A stretch of 64,000 nt of DNA from Chloroflexota bacterium (lineage in GTDB: Bacteria; Chloroflexota; Anaerolineae; Anaerolineales; UBA11579), in NCBI GenBank assembly GCA_018662365.1, contig JABJGH010000009.1, forward strand, positions 16,713 through 80,712. Direction: 5' to 3'. The notes under the pieces were generated by a model, which did no database searches, had not been told where the DNA came from, and was given only the letters and a program-made list of their open reading frames with translations. Below are positions 1 through 8,964 of this stretch, in pieces. The position numbers were made by a program, and so were the translations under genes. The stretch's first letter is position 1. Every line of letters begins with the position of its first letter.

Positions 1-780
1 GTTGGGGCGGATCATAAAACGAACGATCGGACTTTTTAGATTGTTGGCGGTCCAGCGAATGTATTCATAAGATAGGCTGGCTAACACAGGCACCATAGAA
101 ATTCGCAATGCTAGACGGATCCAAATATTGGGCATTGGGCCGAGCAAAGAAAAGAATAAGATCGAGATGAGCATGACGGTGAGCAAAAAGCCAGTGCCGC
201 ATCGGGGATGTTCGAGGGAATATTTTGCCACATTCTCTGGTGTGAGTTCTTCCCCCGCTTCGAAAGCGTTGATCGTTTTGTGTTCTGCCCCGTGGTACAT
301 AAATACACGCTTAATATCAGAAATTTTCCCGACTCCCCAGATGTATCCAATCAATATTGAAAGACGAATGCCCCCTTCTATGAGATTGGCGACCCAATTA
401 TTGTCCACACCCAACCAGGTTTCAATGAGATGAGAACCTGTTGCAGGGAGAACAAAGAATAAGCCAATAGAAAAAACTAAAGAAATACCAAGAGTGAGAT
501 AAAGCGCCCAACCTTCTAATTGTTCTTCTTCCTCCCCTTGGGTATTTGCGGAAATGGTGAGCGCACGCATACCTAATCCCATTGAATCCCAAAGTAATAT
601 TAATCCACGTAGGAAGGGAATCTTAACAATATTGGTTTTGTAAATGCCACCGAGAGGTTCGGTATGAAGCACAATATTGTCTTCAGGGTCGCGCATAGCG
701 ATTGCCACTGCTCTGGCCCCACGCATCATCACGCCTTCGATGACGGCTTGACCACCATAATTAGGTAATTTATCGGTCAT
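1..780 (-). CDS. DUF1385 (YqhQ-like) membrane protein, 3' end cut by window edge
   Basis: The reading frame opens at an ATG at 780 and runs off the left edge, giving 260 residues without a stop. The N-terminus carries the typical DUF1385 segment GGQAVIEGVMMRG, followed by a hydrophobic stretch around residues 97-115, the conserved HGAEHKTINAFE region near residue 170, and HPRCGTGFLL, then further membrane segments. Family members are about 300 residues, so roughly 40 are missing. It starts 2 bases after the stop of the M20 peptidase gene, so the two are probably translationally coupled. The biochemical role of DUF1385 proteins is not settled; some annotations call them metal-dependent enzymes. 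Family assignment is firm, function is not. Confidence 0.85.
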   Translation of the reverse strand, partial: MTDKLPNYGGQAVIEGVMMRGARAVAIAMRDPEDNIVLHTEPLGGIYKTNIVKIPFLRGLILLWDSMGLGMRALTISANTQGEEEEQLEGWALYLTLGISLVFSIGLFFVLPATGSHLIETWLGVDNNWVANLIEGGIRLSILIGYIWGVGKISDIKRVFMYHGAEHKTINAFEAGEELTPENVAKYSLEHPRCGTGFLLTVMLISILFFSLLGPMPNIWIRLALRISMVPVLASLSYEYIRWTANNLKSPIVRFMIRPN

Positions 781-782
781 AT

Positions 783-2162
783 TTAGTTTGCCACCAAATT
801 AGCGAAGAAATGGATGAGGGTATCGATACCCTTATACCAAGGCCCAAGGGTTAATTTTTCATTGGGGGCATGTAGGTTATCGTCGGGTAATCCAAATCCG
901 GTCATGACCGAATCGACTCCGAGAATTTCCATCATTTGGCCGACGACTGGAATTGAACCACCTACTCGATAATAAAGAGGGCGCACATCCCAGACTGTTT
1001 CCATTGCCTTTGCAAGGGCTTTTACGCCATCTGAGTCACGGGAGGTCAGCGAGGGTTTTGCGCCAGTATGTTCATCCAATGTCCATGTAACACCTGGTCG
1101 AATATTTTCTTCGATATATTGGATTAGTTGTTTTTTGACTTGTATAGGATCTTGGTTCGCCACCAAGCGCATGGAAATTTTTGCCATGGCTTTTGCAGGA
1201 AGTACTGTTTTACTTCCTTCTCCGGTAAAGCCAGAGAGAAGACCATTGACATCTAAGGTAGGGCGACCCCCCGTATGTTCTACCGGGGTATAGCCTTTTT
1301 CTCCCCATAATTTCGGGGAACCAGTTTGCTCGAGATAGAAGGCTTCGTCTTGGGGAAGCCGGGCTAATTCTTTACGTTCCTCGTCATCTAGCTCAACAAC
1401 ACTGTCATAAAAATTGGGCAGAGTAATTCGGCCATTTTCGTCGTGCATGCCGCCGATCAAACGTGCCAGTTCATTGGCGGGATTTAATACGGCCCCACCA
1501 AATTGACCAGAGTGTAGATCCCCGGCTGGGCCGAATAAGGTGAGTTCTAAATAGGCTAATCCGCGCAAGGAATAAGGGATGGTAGGTAAATCTTCCGCAA
1601 GAATTCCACCATCAGGATTGAGGGCAAAATCACATGCGAATAAGTCCTTATTATTTTCAATAAACTTTCCCAATGAAGGTGAGCCAATTTCCTCTTCTCC
1701 TTCAAGCAGCCATTTGATATTGATAGGCATGCCGCCCTGTTTCATCCAGGCTTCGACGGCATGAATGCTGGCCATTACTTGACCTTTCATGTCGGAAGTG
1801 CCGCGACCAAAAAGTTTGCCATCGCGAATTTCTGCTGCAAAGGGATCAGATTCCCATAACTCGATCGGGTCGGTGGGCTGCACATCATAATGTCCGTAGA
1901 TAACCACTGTGGGTTTGTCATCTCCAGCGGTAAGAAAATCTGCGTAAACTACGGGGTGCCCACCGGTGGGCATGATCGATACATTGTTCATGCCGATACC
2001 TTTTAATTTATTGGCTAAATATTCGGCAGCTTTTTGCATATCCCCTTTGTGCTCAACATCGGTTGAAACTGATGGAATGCGAACCAGTTCAATTAGTTCA
2101 TCGCGAAATCGATTTTCATTTTCGTGAGCGAAATTAATCGCTGAATTTAATTTGTTAGTCAT
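783..2162 (-). CDS. M20 family metallopeptidase / dipeptidase
   Basis: A dinuclear-metal exopeptidase of the M20 (ArgE/DapE/CPG2/carnosinase-like) family, cytoplasmic, probably cleaving dipeptides. The metal and catalytic landmarks are present: GHYDVQP (His about 91, Asp about 93), GRGTSDMKG (Asp about 124), EGEEEIGSPS (catalytic Glu and metal-binding Glu about 157-158), NPDGG, and a C-terminal dimerisation region with HTGAKPSL and GGSIPVV. At about 459 residues it has the usual length. Two ATGs lie two codons apart; I chose the second (2162) because the GAAGGA ribosome site is 5 bases upstream of it but directly abuts the first (2168). The substrate cannot be told from sequence. Confidence 0.93.
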   Translation of the reverse strand: MTNKLNSAINFAHENENRFRDELIELVRIPSVSTDVEHKGDMQKAAEYLANKLKGIGMNNVSIMPTGGHPVVYADFLTAGDDKPTVVIYGHYDVQPTDPIELWESDPFAAEIRDGKLFGRGTSDMKGQVMASIHAVEAWMKQGGMPINIKWLLEGEEEIGSPSLGKFIENNKDLFACDFALNPDGGILAEDLPTIPYSLRGLAYLELTLFGPAGDLHSGQFGGAVLNPANELARLIGGMHDENGRITLPNFYDSVVELDDEERKELARLPQDEAFYLEQTGSPKLWGEKGYTPVEHTGGRPTLDVNGLLSGFTGEGSKTVLPAKAMAKISMRLVANQDPIQVKKQLIQYIEENIRPGVTWTLDEHTGAKPSLTSRDSDGVKALAKAMETVWDVRPLYYRVGGSIPVVGQMMEILGVDSVMTGFGLPDDNLHAPNEKLTLGPWYKGIDTLIHFFANLVAN

Positions 2163-2317
2163 TGTCATCCTTCAAAAAAGTTTTTATTTATTATTTGTTA
2201 AATTTAATCTTCCTAAATTTCTAGAGGAAAATTGTAATTGATTTATTAGTTCTTGTGTGAAGAAATGAATCATTACCAATATAAATAATATTGATAATTG
2301 AAATAAAGAAGTATTTA

Positions 2318-3313
2318 TTAATCAGAGATGGCATCACTGATGGCCTGCAAGGAAACAGCATAACGATATTCAGTGTTTCGATGTCCGTCTTCAAACTCTT
2401 CATATTGGAATGGAATATCCAGCTTTTCTAATCGTTCAGCCAGAATTCGGGCTCCGTAAAGTAGGTTATATTCATCGTAAATTCCACAATCGAAAAATAG
2501 AAGGTTGAGAGATTTTAATGCCTCAGTATGGTCCTTCACAATTTCTACCGGGTCATGGTCTAACCATTTTTGCCAGATTTCTGGGTGCAGCTCACCTGTA
2601 TTTGGATTGAAGGGGAGATCAAAGCCAAAAGGAGAGTCAGGGTTGGGGGAATAACATGCCGCCATTGCGGCAACAGCCAAGGCATAAAATGAGGTGCCTT
2701 TTCTAATCGCGGCTTTAGGGTCTTCTAATAAGTCCATCAAACCCTCTGGTCCGGCTTTTTCATAATATTTACAGAATTTAGGAATATCTGGTTTATAGTT
2801 CATTTCAAAATAATTGTCCCCACTATGGCAGGCGATCATGCTAAAAATGTTCGAGAATTTCATGCCAAAATGAAGGGCTGAGAATCCCCCAGAGGAAAAG
2901 CCGGCTATAGATCGATGGTCCTTGTCTGCAAGGGTGCGATATTTTGAATCCACATAATCTACAATCTCAAGAATATAGTCTTGATAGTTTCCTTGAGCGG
3001 GAGTATTGAGATATTGTGCCCCCCCATAACGGCTGGTGCCATCCGGAAAAGCCAAGATCATCGGTTTGACTTTTCCCTCTCCGATCAACCTGTCCATACG
3101 ATCTTGCATATTTTCATCCCAGAATGAATCGTTCAATAATTTTTGACCACGTCCAGCAAAACCCACTAATATGTAAACCACTGGATATTTTTGATCGCCT
3201 TCTTCATAACCGGGGGGTACATAAATGGGCAATTTCCGGGTAGAAGGATCACCGAGGGGATTTCCTTCTAGAGATTTACTTGGGAATATATCAACAATAA
3301 TTTTAGATGACAT
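2318..3313 (-). CDS. Alpha/beta-hydrolase esterase (esterase D / enterochelin-esterase-like)
   Basis: A 331-residue serine hydrolase of the Fes/esterase D type. The nucleophile elbow GFSSGG places Ser at about 140; an acidic residue in the FFDCGIYDEYN segment and the His of EDGHRNTEYRY are the likely remaining triad members. The N-terminal part (RKLPIYVPPGYEEG, YPVVYILVGFAGRGQ) is the usual start of the fold with the oxyanion-hole region. There is no signal peptide, so it is probably cytoplasmic. It is transcribed divergently from the Nudix gene and does not look coupled to the peptidase gene 150 bases downstream. The substrate is unknown. Confidence 0.85.
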   Translation of the reverse strand: MSSKIIVDIFPSKSLEGNPLGDPSTRKLPIYVPPGYEEGDQKYPVVYILVGFAGRGQKLLNDSFWDENMQDRMDRLIGEGKVKPMILAFPDGTSRYGGAQYLNTPAQGNYQDYILEIVDYVDSKYRTLADKDHRSIAGFSSGGFSALHFGMKFSNIFSMIACHSGDNYFEMNYKPDIPKFCKYYEKAGPEGLMDLLEDPKAAIRKGTSFYALAVAAMAACYSPNPDSPFGFDLPFNPNTGELHPEIWQKWLDHDPVEIVKDHTEALKSLNLLFFDCGIYDEYNLLYGARILAERLEKLDIPFQYEEFEDGHRNTEYRYAVSLQAISDAISD

Positions 3314-3390
3314 AAACTCTCCTAAAATGAGAAATTAATCTTTAATAAATGCGAAACCTTATGGCTTTTTATCCTTGTGTATACAAGCTT

Positions 3391-3419
3391 TTTACCATTA
3401 TAACCTTTCATGCTACAAT
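3391..3419 (+). promoter_or_regulatory. Sigma-70 type promoter of the Nudix/SsnA/F420 operon
   Basis: TTTACC (3391-3396) and TACAAT (3414-3419) are separated by 17 bases. They lie 27 bases upstream of the Nudix start, which has its own TAGGAGAGG ribosome site at 3432-3440. This is the only good promoter seen ahead of the eight-gene run to 9630, apart from a TATAAT at 8910-8915 ahead of cofC. Confidence 0.5.
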
Positions 3420-3445
3420 CTTAAATCAAGTTAGGAGAGGCTTTT

Positions 3446-4075
3446 ATGGTGAAGAATCAATTGCCAAAGTGGTTAACATGGGGGCGAGAAATTCAAGCGA
3501 TCTCACAAACTGGCTTGGCTTATGTGGAAAATGAATTTGATATCCAGCGCTATCAACGTTTGCAGGAAATTTCTGCTGAGATTATCTCTGAATATACCGG
3601 TTTGGGAGTAAGCGAATTAGTGCAGGACTTTAATGCTCAGATGGGCTATGCCACGCCAAAGGTTGATCTCCGTGGTGCGGTTTTTAGGGATAGAAAACTG
3701 CTCATGGTAAATGAAAAAGCAGATGGCAGCTGGGCTATGCCGGGAGGATGGGCGGATGTAGGTGATGTACCCTCATCAGGAACAGAAAGAGAGATATTGG
3801 AAGAAACTGGCATTATTGCAAGAGCCATAAAATTGATAGGGGTTTATGATAATAATCGGGTTGGAGATTTGAGAATACATCACGCCTTTAAACTGGTTTT
3901 TTTATGTGAATATTTGGAAGGGGAACCCACACCAAGTAATGAAACGCTCGATGTGCAGTATTTTGAGCGAAATGAAATTCCGGACCAACTTTTGGGAACT
4001 CGGACAACTGTGAGGCAAATTGAGGATGCCTACGCAGCTCTGGCAGATAATAAAATAGCAGCGGTATTTGATTAG
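3446..4075 (+). CDS. Nudix hydrolase with N-terminal Nudix_N-like helical domain (ADP-ribose/nucleotide-sugar type)
   Basis: 209 residues. Residues 1-70 form the helical leader domain seen in a subgroup of Nudix hydrolases acting on ADP-ribose or similar nucleoside diphosphates. Residues 75-200 are the Nudix fold. The Nudix box starts at Gly101 and ends with REILEETGI (115-123), so the metal-binding REUxEExGU half is intact. The first Glu of the canonical box is Asp107 here, a conservative change. It is the first gene of a probable operon, and its stop overlaps the ribosome site of the aminohydrolase gene 8 bases on. A nucleotide clean-up role beside the F420 and purine genes is inferred only. 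Confidence 0.88.
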   Translation: MVKNQLPKWLTWGREIQAISQTGLAYVENEFDIQRYQRLQEISAEIISEYTGLGVSELVQDFNAQMGYATPKVDLRGAVFRDRKLLMVNEKADGSWAMPGGWADVGDVPSSGTEREILEETGIIARAIKLIGVYDNNRVGDLRIHHAFKLVFLCEYLEGEPTPSNETLDVQYFERNEIPDQLLGTRTTVRQIEDAYAALADNKIAAVFD

Positions 4076-4083
4076 GAGAGACG

Positions 4084-5430
4084 ATGCTCATTACAAACGG
4101 AAAATTGATCACCTGGGGAGAAGAAAATGAAATTTTGGATGGACAAGCTATATTGATTAAAGAGGGGTTGATCTCTGAGATTGGGTCTCAATCAGATTTA
4201 GTCGAAAAGCATCCTTCAGTAGAACAGGTGGATGCGAAAGGTCAATATGTAATGCCAGGAAATATCTGCGCACATACTCATTATTATGGGGCTTATGCGA
4301 GAGGAATGGCGATACCTGGCCCAGCGCCTAAAGATTTTCCGGAAATATTAGAAAAACTTTGGTGGCCGCTGGACAAAGCCCTGGATGAAGAAAGCGTGCG
4401 GTCATCTGCAGAGGTGCATCTGGTGGATGCGATTAAGCATGGCACGACCACGTTGATCGATCACCACGCCTCCCCGAATTTTATAGACGGATCATTAGAT
4501 GTGATCGCTGAGGCAGTGGATCGATCAGGATTAAGATCGGTATTATGCTATGAGGTTTCTGATCGAGACGGGACAGCAAAAGCAGAAGCGGGCATATCGG
4601 AAAACACCCGTTTTATTCAGCGATGCATCGAAGAGAATGTGGCAGGGGGTCGGGTTAAGGGTACTTTTGGATTGCACGCGAGTCTAACTCTTGAGGATGA
4701 CACCCTGGAAGCTTGTAAAGCTTCGGTTTCTGAGGATGTAGGTTTCCATATTCATGTTGCAGAACATCAGGTAGATCAAGATGATAGCTTGAAAAGGGGG
4801 GGGCTGCGGGTGGTGGAGCGGTTAGAAAAATTTGGCATATTAGGACCAAATACGATCGTAGCCCATGGGGTTCATTTAGAAGAATCCGAGATGGAAACCT
4901 TGGCGGGAACCAATACCTGGTTAAGCCACCAGCCTCGATCGAACATGAATAATGGGGTGGGGGTTGCGCAAATCGAATTGATGTTGGAAAAAGGGATCAA
5001 GGTTTGCTTGGGGAATGACGGATTTACGCAGGACATGTGGAGTGAATGGAAGACGGCTTATTTATTACATAAAGCCTGGCATCAGGATCCTCGGCGAATG
5101 AACGGGATGGATGTGGTTCAAATGGGTGTCACCAATAATGCGGCCCTGGCAAAGCATTTTTATCAAACTCCCTTTGGTGAAATTTCAAAAGGGGCTGCGG
5201 GAGATTTGATCTTTGTGGATTACCACCCCAATACGACAATGACTTCGGGAAATGTGCCCTGGCATATCTTGTTTGGGTTCAATGAGAGCATGGTCACCAG
5301 CACAATTGTGGCTGGAAAAATGTTGATGCAGGATCGAAAATTATTGACATTGGATGAGGAAGAAATTGCAGCTAAAGCTAGAGAACAAGCCCCGGCAGTT
5401 TGGGCGAGATATCAAGAATTTGTTGGATAG
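4084..5430 (+). CDS. ssnA: SsnA-type aminohydrolase (amidohydrolase superfamily)
   Basis: 448 residues, full length, a metal-dependent deaminase/hydrolase of the amidohydrolase superfamily. It matches the SsnA subgroup in CAHTHYYGAYARG (metal His 64 and 66), LWWPLDKALDEES, TTLIDHHASP, HIHVAEH, the conserved WLSHQPRSNMNNGVG region and the metal Asp in LGNDGFTQDMWSE. In E. coli ssnA lies in the cluster with xdhD and ygfK linked to purine catabolism and to selenium-dependent molybdenum hydroxylases. Here the molybdenum hydroxylases and yqeB/yqeC are 10-35 kb away on the same strand, which supports a purine or N-heterocycle hydrolysis role. The exact substrate of SsnA is not established. Confidence 0.88.
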   Translation: MLITNGKLITWGEENEILDGQAILIKEGLISEIGSQSDLVEKHPSVEQVDAKGQYVMPGNICAHTHYYGAYARGMAIPGPAPKDFPEILEKLWWPLDKALDEESVRSSAEVHLVDAIKHGTTTLIDHHASPNFIDGSLDVIAEAVDRSGLRSVLCYEVSDRDGTAKAEAGISENTRFIQRCIEENVAGGRVKGTFGLHASLTLEDDTLEACKASVSEDVGFHIHVAEHQVDQDDSLKRGGLRVVERLEKFGILGPNTIVAHGVHLEESEMETLAGTNTWLSHQPRSNMNNGVGVAQIELMLEKGIKVCLGNDGFTQDMWSEWKTAYLLHKAWHQDPRRMNGMDVVQMGVTNNAALAKHFYQTPFGEISKGAAGDLIFVDYHPNTTMTSGNVPWHILFGFNESMVTSTIVAGKMLMQDRKLLTLDEEEIAAKAREQAPAVWARYQEFVG

Positions 5431-5475
5431 AAGTGAAACGACAATAATTTAAATATAAAGACTTGAGGAGAAAAA

Positions 5476-6132
5476 ATGGATAAACCTACAATCGCCATAC
5501 TTGGCGGCACGGGCAAAGAAGGTCCTGGATTAGCAATGCGCTGGGCTCATGCAGGATATAAGGTATTGATCGGGTCACGACAAGCTGAGAAAGCAGAAGC
5601 TACAGCAGAGGAACTTAATGAAAAATTGGGGATCGATAGTATTGAAGGCTATGTGAATGAGGAAGCGGCAAAGCTATCAGATATTAGTGTTTTGACAGTT
5701 GTGCAGGCAGCGCATCAACCAGCTTTGCTGGGATTGAAAGAGGCATTACAAGGGAAAATATTGGTGGATGCAACTGCTAGAGTGGAATTTAGAGATCCGA
5801 AACCGCCGACTCAACCATCTGCTGGGCGAATTGGGCAAGAAATCTTGGGAGAAGGTGTCCGCGTTGTTGCCGCATTCCAGAATGTGCCTGCCTCAGCCTT
5901 GAAAAAGAATTTGGATCAACCAGTTAAGACCGACGTACTGATCTGTTCGGATGATGTGGATGCGGCTGAGCAGGTTGTTGGATTGGCAGAGGCGGGGGGG
6001 ATGACCGCATATTTTGCGGGGGGTCTTGATAATGCGGTGGTGGTGGAGGGAATTACAGCTCTTTTAATTGCAATGAATAAACATTATAGCGGGCATGGGA
6101 CTGTACAAATTACAGGAATAAGCAAGGAATGA
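5476..6132 (+). CDS. npdG: NADPH-dependent F420 reductase (F420H2:NADP+ oxidoreductase)
   Basis: 218 residues, transfers hydride between NADP(H) and coenzyme F420 in the cytoplasm. The N-terminal Rossmann fold begins IAILGGTGKEGPGLAMRWA with the NADP-binding GGTGKEG at 10-16 and GSRQ at about 34-37 for the 2'-phosphate. Later segments such as ILVDATARVEF, VRVVAAFQNVPASAL and GGLDNAVVVEGITALLI are typical of the NpdG/Fno family. A GAGGAG ribosome site precedes the start, and its stop overlaps the cofE start (ATGA), so the two are translationally coupled. This links the F420 pool to NADPH. Confidence 0.93.
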   Translation: MDKPTIAILGGTGKEGPGLAMRWAHAGYKVLIGSRQAEKAEATAEELNEKLGIDSIEGYVNEEAAKLSDISVLTVVQAAHQPALLGLKEALQGKILVDATARVEFRDPKPPTQPSAGRIGQEILGEGVRVVAAFQNVPASALKKNLDQPVKTDVLICSDDVDAAEQVVGLAEAGGMTAYFAGGLDNAVVVEGITALLIAMNKHYSGHGTVQITGISKE

Positions 6133-6884
6133 CCCTTTCTATTTCGGCAATATTGGATATTCCCATGATAAAAGAGGGAGATTCTTTACCGCATATAATT
6201 ATACAATCAATAGATAATATGCAAATACAATTGCAAAATGACGATGTGATTGTATTGGCTCAAAAAATTGTTTCTAAAGCTGAAGGAAGGATGGTTGATC
6301 TTCGAGAAGTGAAACCGAGTGCGGAAGCCATTGCTCTGGGGGGGGAAACTGAAAAAGATCCCCGCTTAGTCGAAATGATCCTACAGGAAAGTAATTCGAT
6401 TGTTCGGAAAAGACCAGGATTGATTATTGCTGAACATAATCAAGGATTTATTTGTGCGAATGCAGGTATTGATCATTCGAATGTGGCTGGATCCTCCGAT
6501 TTTATTTTGCTGCTACCGGAGGATTCCGATGAGTCAGCTGGAAGAATCCGGCAAGAATTGGAAGATGCCACTGACTTGAGATTAGCCGTTTTGATCATTG
6601 ATTCTCACGGGCGCGCATGGCGGAATGGCACGGTGGGTATTAGCATCGGGCTTTCGGGTTTGCCAGGAATTGTAGATAAACGCGGCAGTAAGGATATGTT
6701 CGGATACGAGTTAAAGGTCACAGAAATTGGTGTGGCGGATGAATTGGCTGCGGCTGCATCGTTAATGATGGGACAGGTTGCGGAGGGAACACCCGTTGTG
6801 CACGTGAGAGGATTTCCATACAAATTGAGAGATGCGAATTTAGAAGAATTGTTGCGCGAAAAAGATCGAGATATGTTTAGGTAA
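6129..6884 (+). CDS. cofE: Coenzyme F420-0:L-glutamate ligase
   Basis: 251 residues, adds L-glutamate(s) to F420-0 using GTP. The family core is visible: DVIVLAQKIVSKAEGRMVDL, the IVRKRPGLIIAEHNQGFICANAGIDHSN substrate region (cited in part), and LIIDSHGRAWRNGTVGISIG. It has the single-domain archaeal CofE length and lacks the C-terminal FMN domain of mycobacterial FbiB. The start overlaps the npdG stop by 4 bases. The chain length of glutamates it adds cannot be predicted. Confidence 0.94.
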   Translation: MTLSISAILDIPMIKEGDSLPHIIIQSIDNMQIQLQNDDVIVLAQKIVSKAEGRMVDLREVKPSAEAIALGGETEKDPRLVEMILQESNSIVRKRPGLIIAEHNQGFICANAGIDHSNVAGSSDFILLLPEDSDESAGRIRQELEDATDLRLAVLIIDSHGRAWRNGTVGISIGLSGLPGIVDKRGSKDMFGYELKVTEIGVADELAAAASLMMGQVAEGTPVVHVRGFPYKLRDANLEELLREKDRDMFR

Positions 6885-6889
6885 AGTGT

Positions 6890-7438
6890 ATGCATGGGTT
6901 GGTCTCACTTTTAGATAAAAAATATAGCCAAGAAGTTGAAGATATTTGGGACCAATTAGAAGCAGAATGCGGTCTGTCGGGCATTCGCGTGAGTCCTTAT
7001 CCACATTTTTCATGGCAAGTAACGGAAGAATATAATTGGATGGGGATTGAAGAAGCAATGAAAGAAATTGCCTTGAAGATCAAACCATTCACGGTTCAGG
7101 CTACTGGGATCGGGATATTTAGTGGGGAAAATTCTCCTTTGCCGGTCATCTATATTCCCGTGTTGAGAACTGCGTCGATCAACTCTATCCATCAGTATAT
7201 TTGGAAACGAACCGAAAATTTTATCGAGGGAGCAAATCCTTATTATTTTTCCCATTCTTGGATGCCCCATATTTCGCTTGCGTATCAGGATGTGAATTCG
7301 AAAAATATTATTTGTGCAATGAAGCAATTGGCATTTCGAAATATTAATTGGACGCTCACAATTGATAATATTTCTTTGATCAAAGAAGCAGAAGGAGATG
7401 TGGGGAATTTGGTACATCGTTTTAATTTCCAAGCCTGA
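6890..7438 (+). CDS. 2H phosphoesterase (2'-5' RNA ligase superfamily), F420 operon member
   Basis: 182 residues with the two HxS motifs of the 2H phosphoesterase fold: PHFSW near residue 39 and PHISLAY near residue 127, spaced as in cyclic phosphodiesterases. It is clearly distinct from the ThpR gene at 47.9-48.5 kb. It starts 5 bases after the cofE stop inside the F420 operon, so it is co-transcribed with cofactor genes; whether it acts on a cyclic phosphodiester intermediate or on RNA is unknown. The first in-frame Met is used; the AGGTAAAGTGT region upstream gives a weak ribosome site. Confidence 0.75.
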   Translation: MHGLVSLLDKKYSQEVEDIWDQLEAECGLSGIRVSPYPHFSWQVTEEYNWMGIEEAMKEIALKIKPFTVQATGIGIFSGENSPLPVIYIPVLRTASINSIHQYIWKRTENFIEGANPYYFSHSWMPHISLAYQDVNSKNIICAMKQLAFRNINWTLTIDNISLIKEAEGDVGNLVHRFNFQA

Positions 7439-7502
7439 TCATGTTAATTATTTTCTAATTGTTATGAATTAAAATTAAAGAGAAAATTTGTTGGAGAAAA
7501 AA

Positions 7503-7898
7503 ATGAGTTTGATTCCCGAATCCCACAAAGATCTATTAGAAGATAAAAGTAAAGCCTTGGGTTTTATTGCCACAACCATGGCAGATGGTTCTCCGCAGGT
7601 ATCTCCCGTTTGGTTTAATTGGGATGGAGAATTCGTCTACATTAATTCTACTCAGGGCAGGGTAAAAGAAAAAAATATGCGCGCCCGTCCTCAAGTGGCG
7701 ATGACGATCATGAAATTGGATTCGCCATACCGGTATTTGTTATTGCGTGGAAAAATAATAGATGTTTCTACGGAAGATGCCGAAGCACATATCCATGCGC
7801 TTTCGCAAAAACATACAGGGACCGATTGGAATATTCCTGAAGGCCAGGTAAGGATGAAGTTTAAATTTAAAGTTGAAAAGGTATTTAAGAGTGGATAA
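7503..7898 (+). CDS. PPOX-class F420-dependent oxidoreductase (FMN-binding split barrel)
   Basis: 131 residues from the ATG at 7503. I preferred this to the TTG at 7488 because GGAG (7493-7496) sits 6 bases before the ATG. The sequence follows the split-barrel pattern of F420-dependent PPOX enzymes: LGFIATTMADGSPQVSPVWFNWDGEF split across the first strands (quoted in part), INSTQGRVKEKNMRARPQVAM as the phosphate/cofactor binding stretch, and the RYLLLRGKI strand. Its position between cofE and cofD supports F420 rather than FMN as the cofactor. The substrate is unknown. Confidence 0.85.
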   Translation: MSLIPESHKDLLEDKSKALGFIATTMADGSPQVSPVWFNWDGEFVYINSTQGRVKEKNMRARPQVAMTIMKLDSPYRYLLLRGKIIDVSTEDAEAHIHALSQKHTGTDWNIPEGQVRMKFKFKVEKVFKSG

Positions 7899-7928
7899 TT
7901 TATTAGGGGTGATTAAGGATTTTTGTAG

Positions 7929-8861
7929 ATGAAGGTAGTTGCATTTGCCGGTGGGGTGGGCGGAGCGAAATTAGCAGATGGGTTGGCAAGAAGTCTTCCT
8001 CCCGAAGATCTCACCGTTGTTGTGAATACTGCGGATGATTTCGAACATTTTGGATTGAAAATCTCCCCAGATCTGGACACTGTTTGTTATACGCTTGCCG
8101 GATTGGCAAATCCTGTAACGGGTTGGGGGAGGATGGGGGAAAGTTGGCAGGTGTTAAAAAATCTTGAAAAATTATCTGCCCCGAATTGGTTCCGTCTTGG
8201 AGACCAAGACCTAGCAACTCATTTAGAACGAAGTCGTCGCATTGTCCTAGGGGAGAGCTTGTCTGAAGTTGCCGCCCATTTTTGCATGGCATGGGGAATT
8301 AAGTCTAAAGTTCTTCCGATGAGTGATCAAGTAGTTTCCACAATGGTCGCTGTGGAGGGTGGGGAGCTAAGCTTCCAAGAATATTTTGTTAAATTACAAT
8401 GTGCGCCCGCAGTTTCGGGGTTCCGGTTTGCTGGCATTGAAAATGCCAAACCAGCGCCGGGGGTGCTTGAAGCGATTCGTGGTGCTGAGATAATTCTTAT
8501 CTGTCCGTCAAATCCGTGGGTGAGTATCGCTCCGATCTTAGCTATTGACGGAATAAGGTCTGCTATGGCAGGAAAAAATATAATTGCAGTATCTCCTATT
8601 ATTGGCGGAAAAGCTGTAAAGGGACCAGCGGCTAAGATGTATTCGGAATTGAATATTGAACCGTCAGCCCTGGCAGTTGCAGCACATTATGCCAACCTAA
8701 TAACAGGATTTGTATTCGACCAGGTGGATACTTCTTTAGAACCAAAAATAAAAATTCCCTATTTGATCACAGATACGATCATGAAGAATATTGAGGATCG
8801 AAAGCGTTTAGCCGACGAGATTCTTGATTGGGCAAACGATCAAAATAACAAAAATATTTGA
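7929..8861 (+). CDS. cofD: 2-phospho-L-lactate transferase (F420-0 / dehydro-F420-0 synthase)
   Basis: 310 residues, full length. CofD/FbiA transfers the phospholactyl or phosphoenolpyruvyl-type moiety from the guanylylated intermediate made by CofC onto FO. Family landmarks: FAGGVGGAKLADGLA at the N-terminus, VVNTADDFEHFGLKISPDLDT with the metal Asp, GWGRMGESW, FRLGDQDLATHL, and CPSNPWVSIAPIL followed by SPIIGGKAVKGPAAKM. It is separated from cofC by about 100 bases. The activated 3-carbon acid used (lactate, PEP or glycerate) varies between phyla and cannot be decided here. Confidence 0.95.
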   Translation: MKVVAFAGGVGGAKLADGLARSLPPEDLTVVVNTADDFEHFGLKISPDLDTVCYTLAGLANPVTGWGRMGESWQVLKNLEKLSAPNWFRLGDQDLATHLERSRRIVLGESLSEVAAHFCMAWGIKSKVLPMSDQVVSTMVAVEGGELSFQEYFVKLQCAPAVSGFRFAGIENAKPAPGVLEAIRGAEIILICPSNPWVSIAPILAIDGIRSAMAGKNIIAVSPIIGGKAVKGPAAKMYSELNIEPSALAVAAHYANLITGFVFDQVDTSLEPKIKIPYLITDTIMKNIEDRKRLADEILDWANDQNNKNI

Positions 8862-8964
8862 GGAAATAACGATTAAATATTTGGAAATGATTTTCAAACT
8901 GAAATCGTCTATAATAGTAATGGAAATGAAAGATAAAAAATATACAAAAAGGACAACAGCATAA

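Noticed and set aside
2221..2403. 60-codon minus-strand frame overlapping the end of the esterase gene
   Set aside because: It overlaps the esterase C-terminus in another frame, has no ribosome site, and its low-complexity translation comes from AT-rich spacer.
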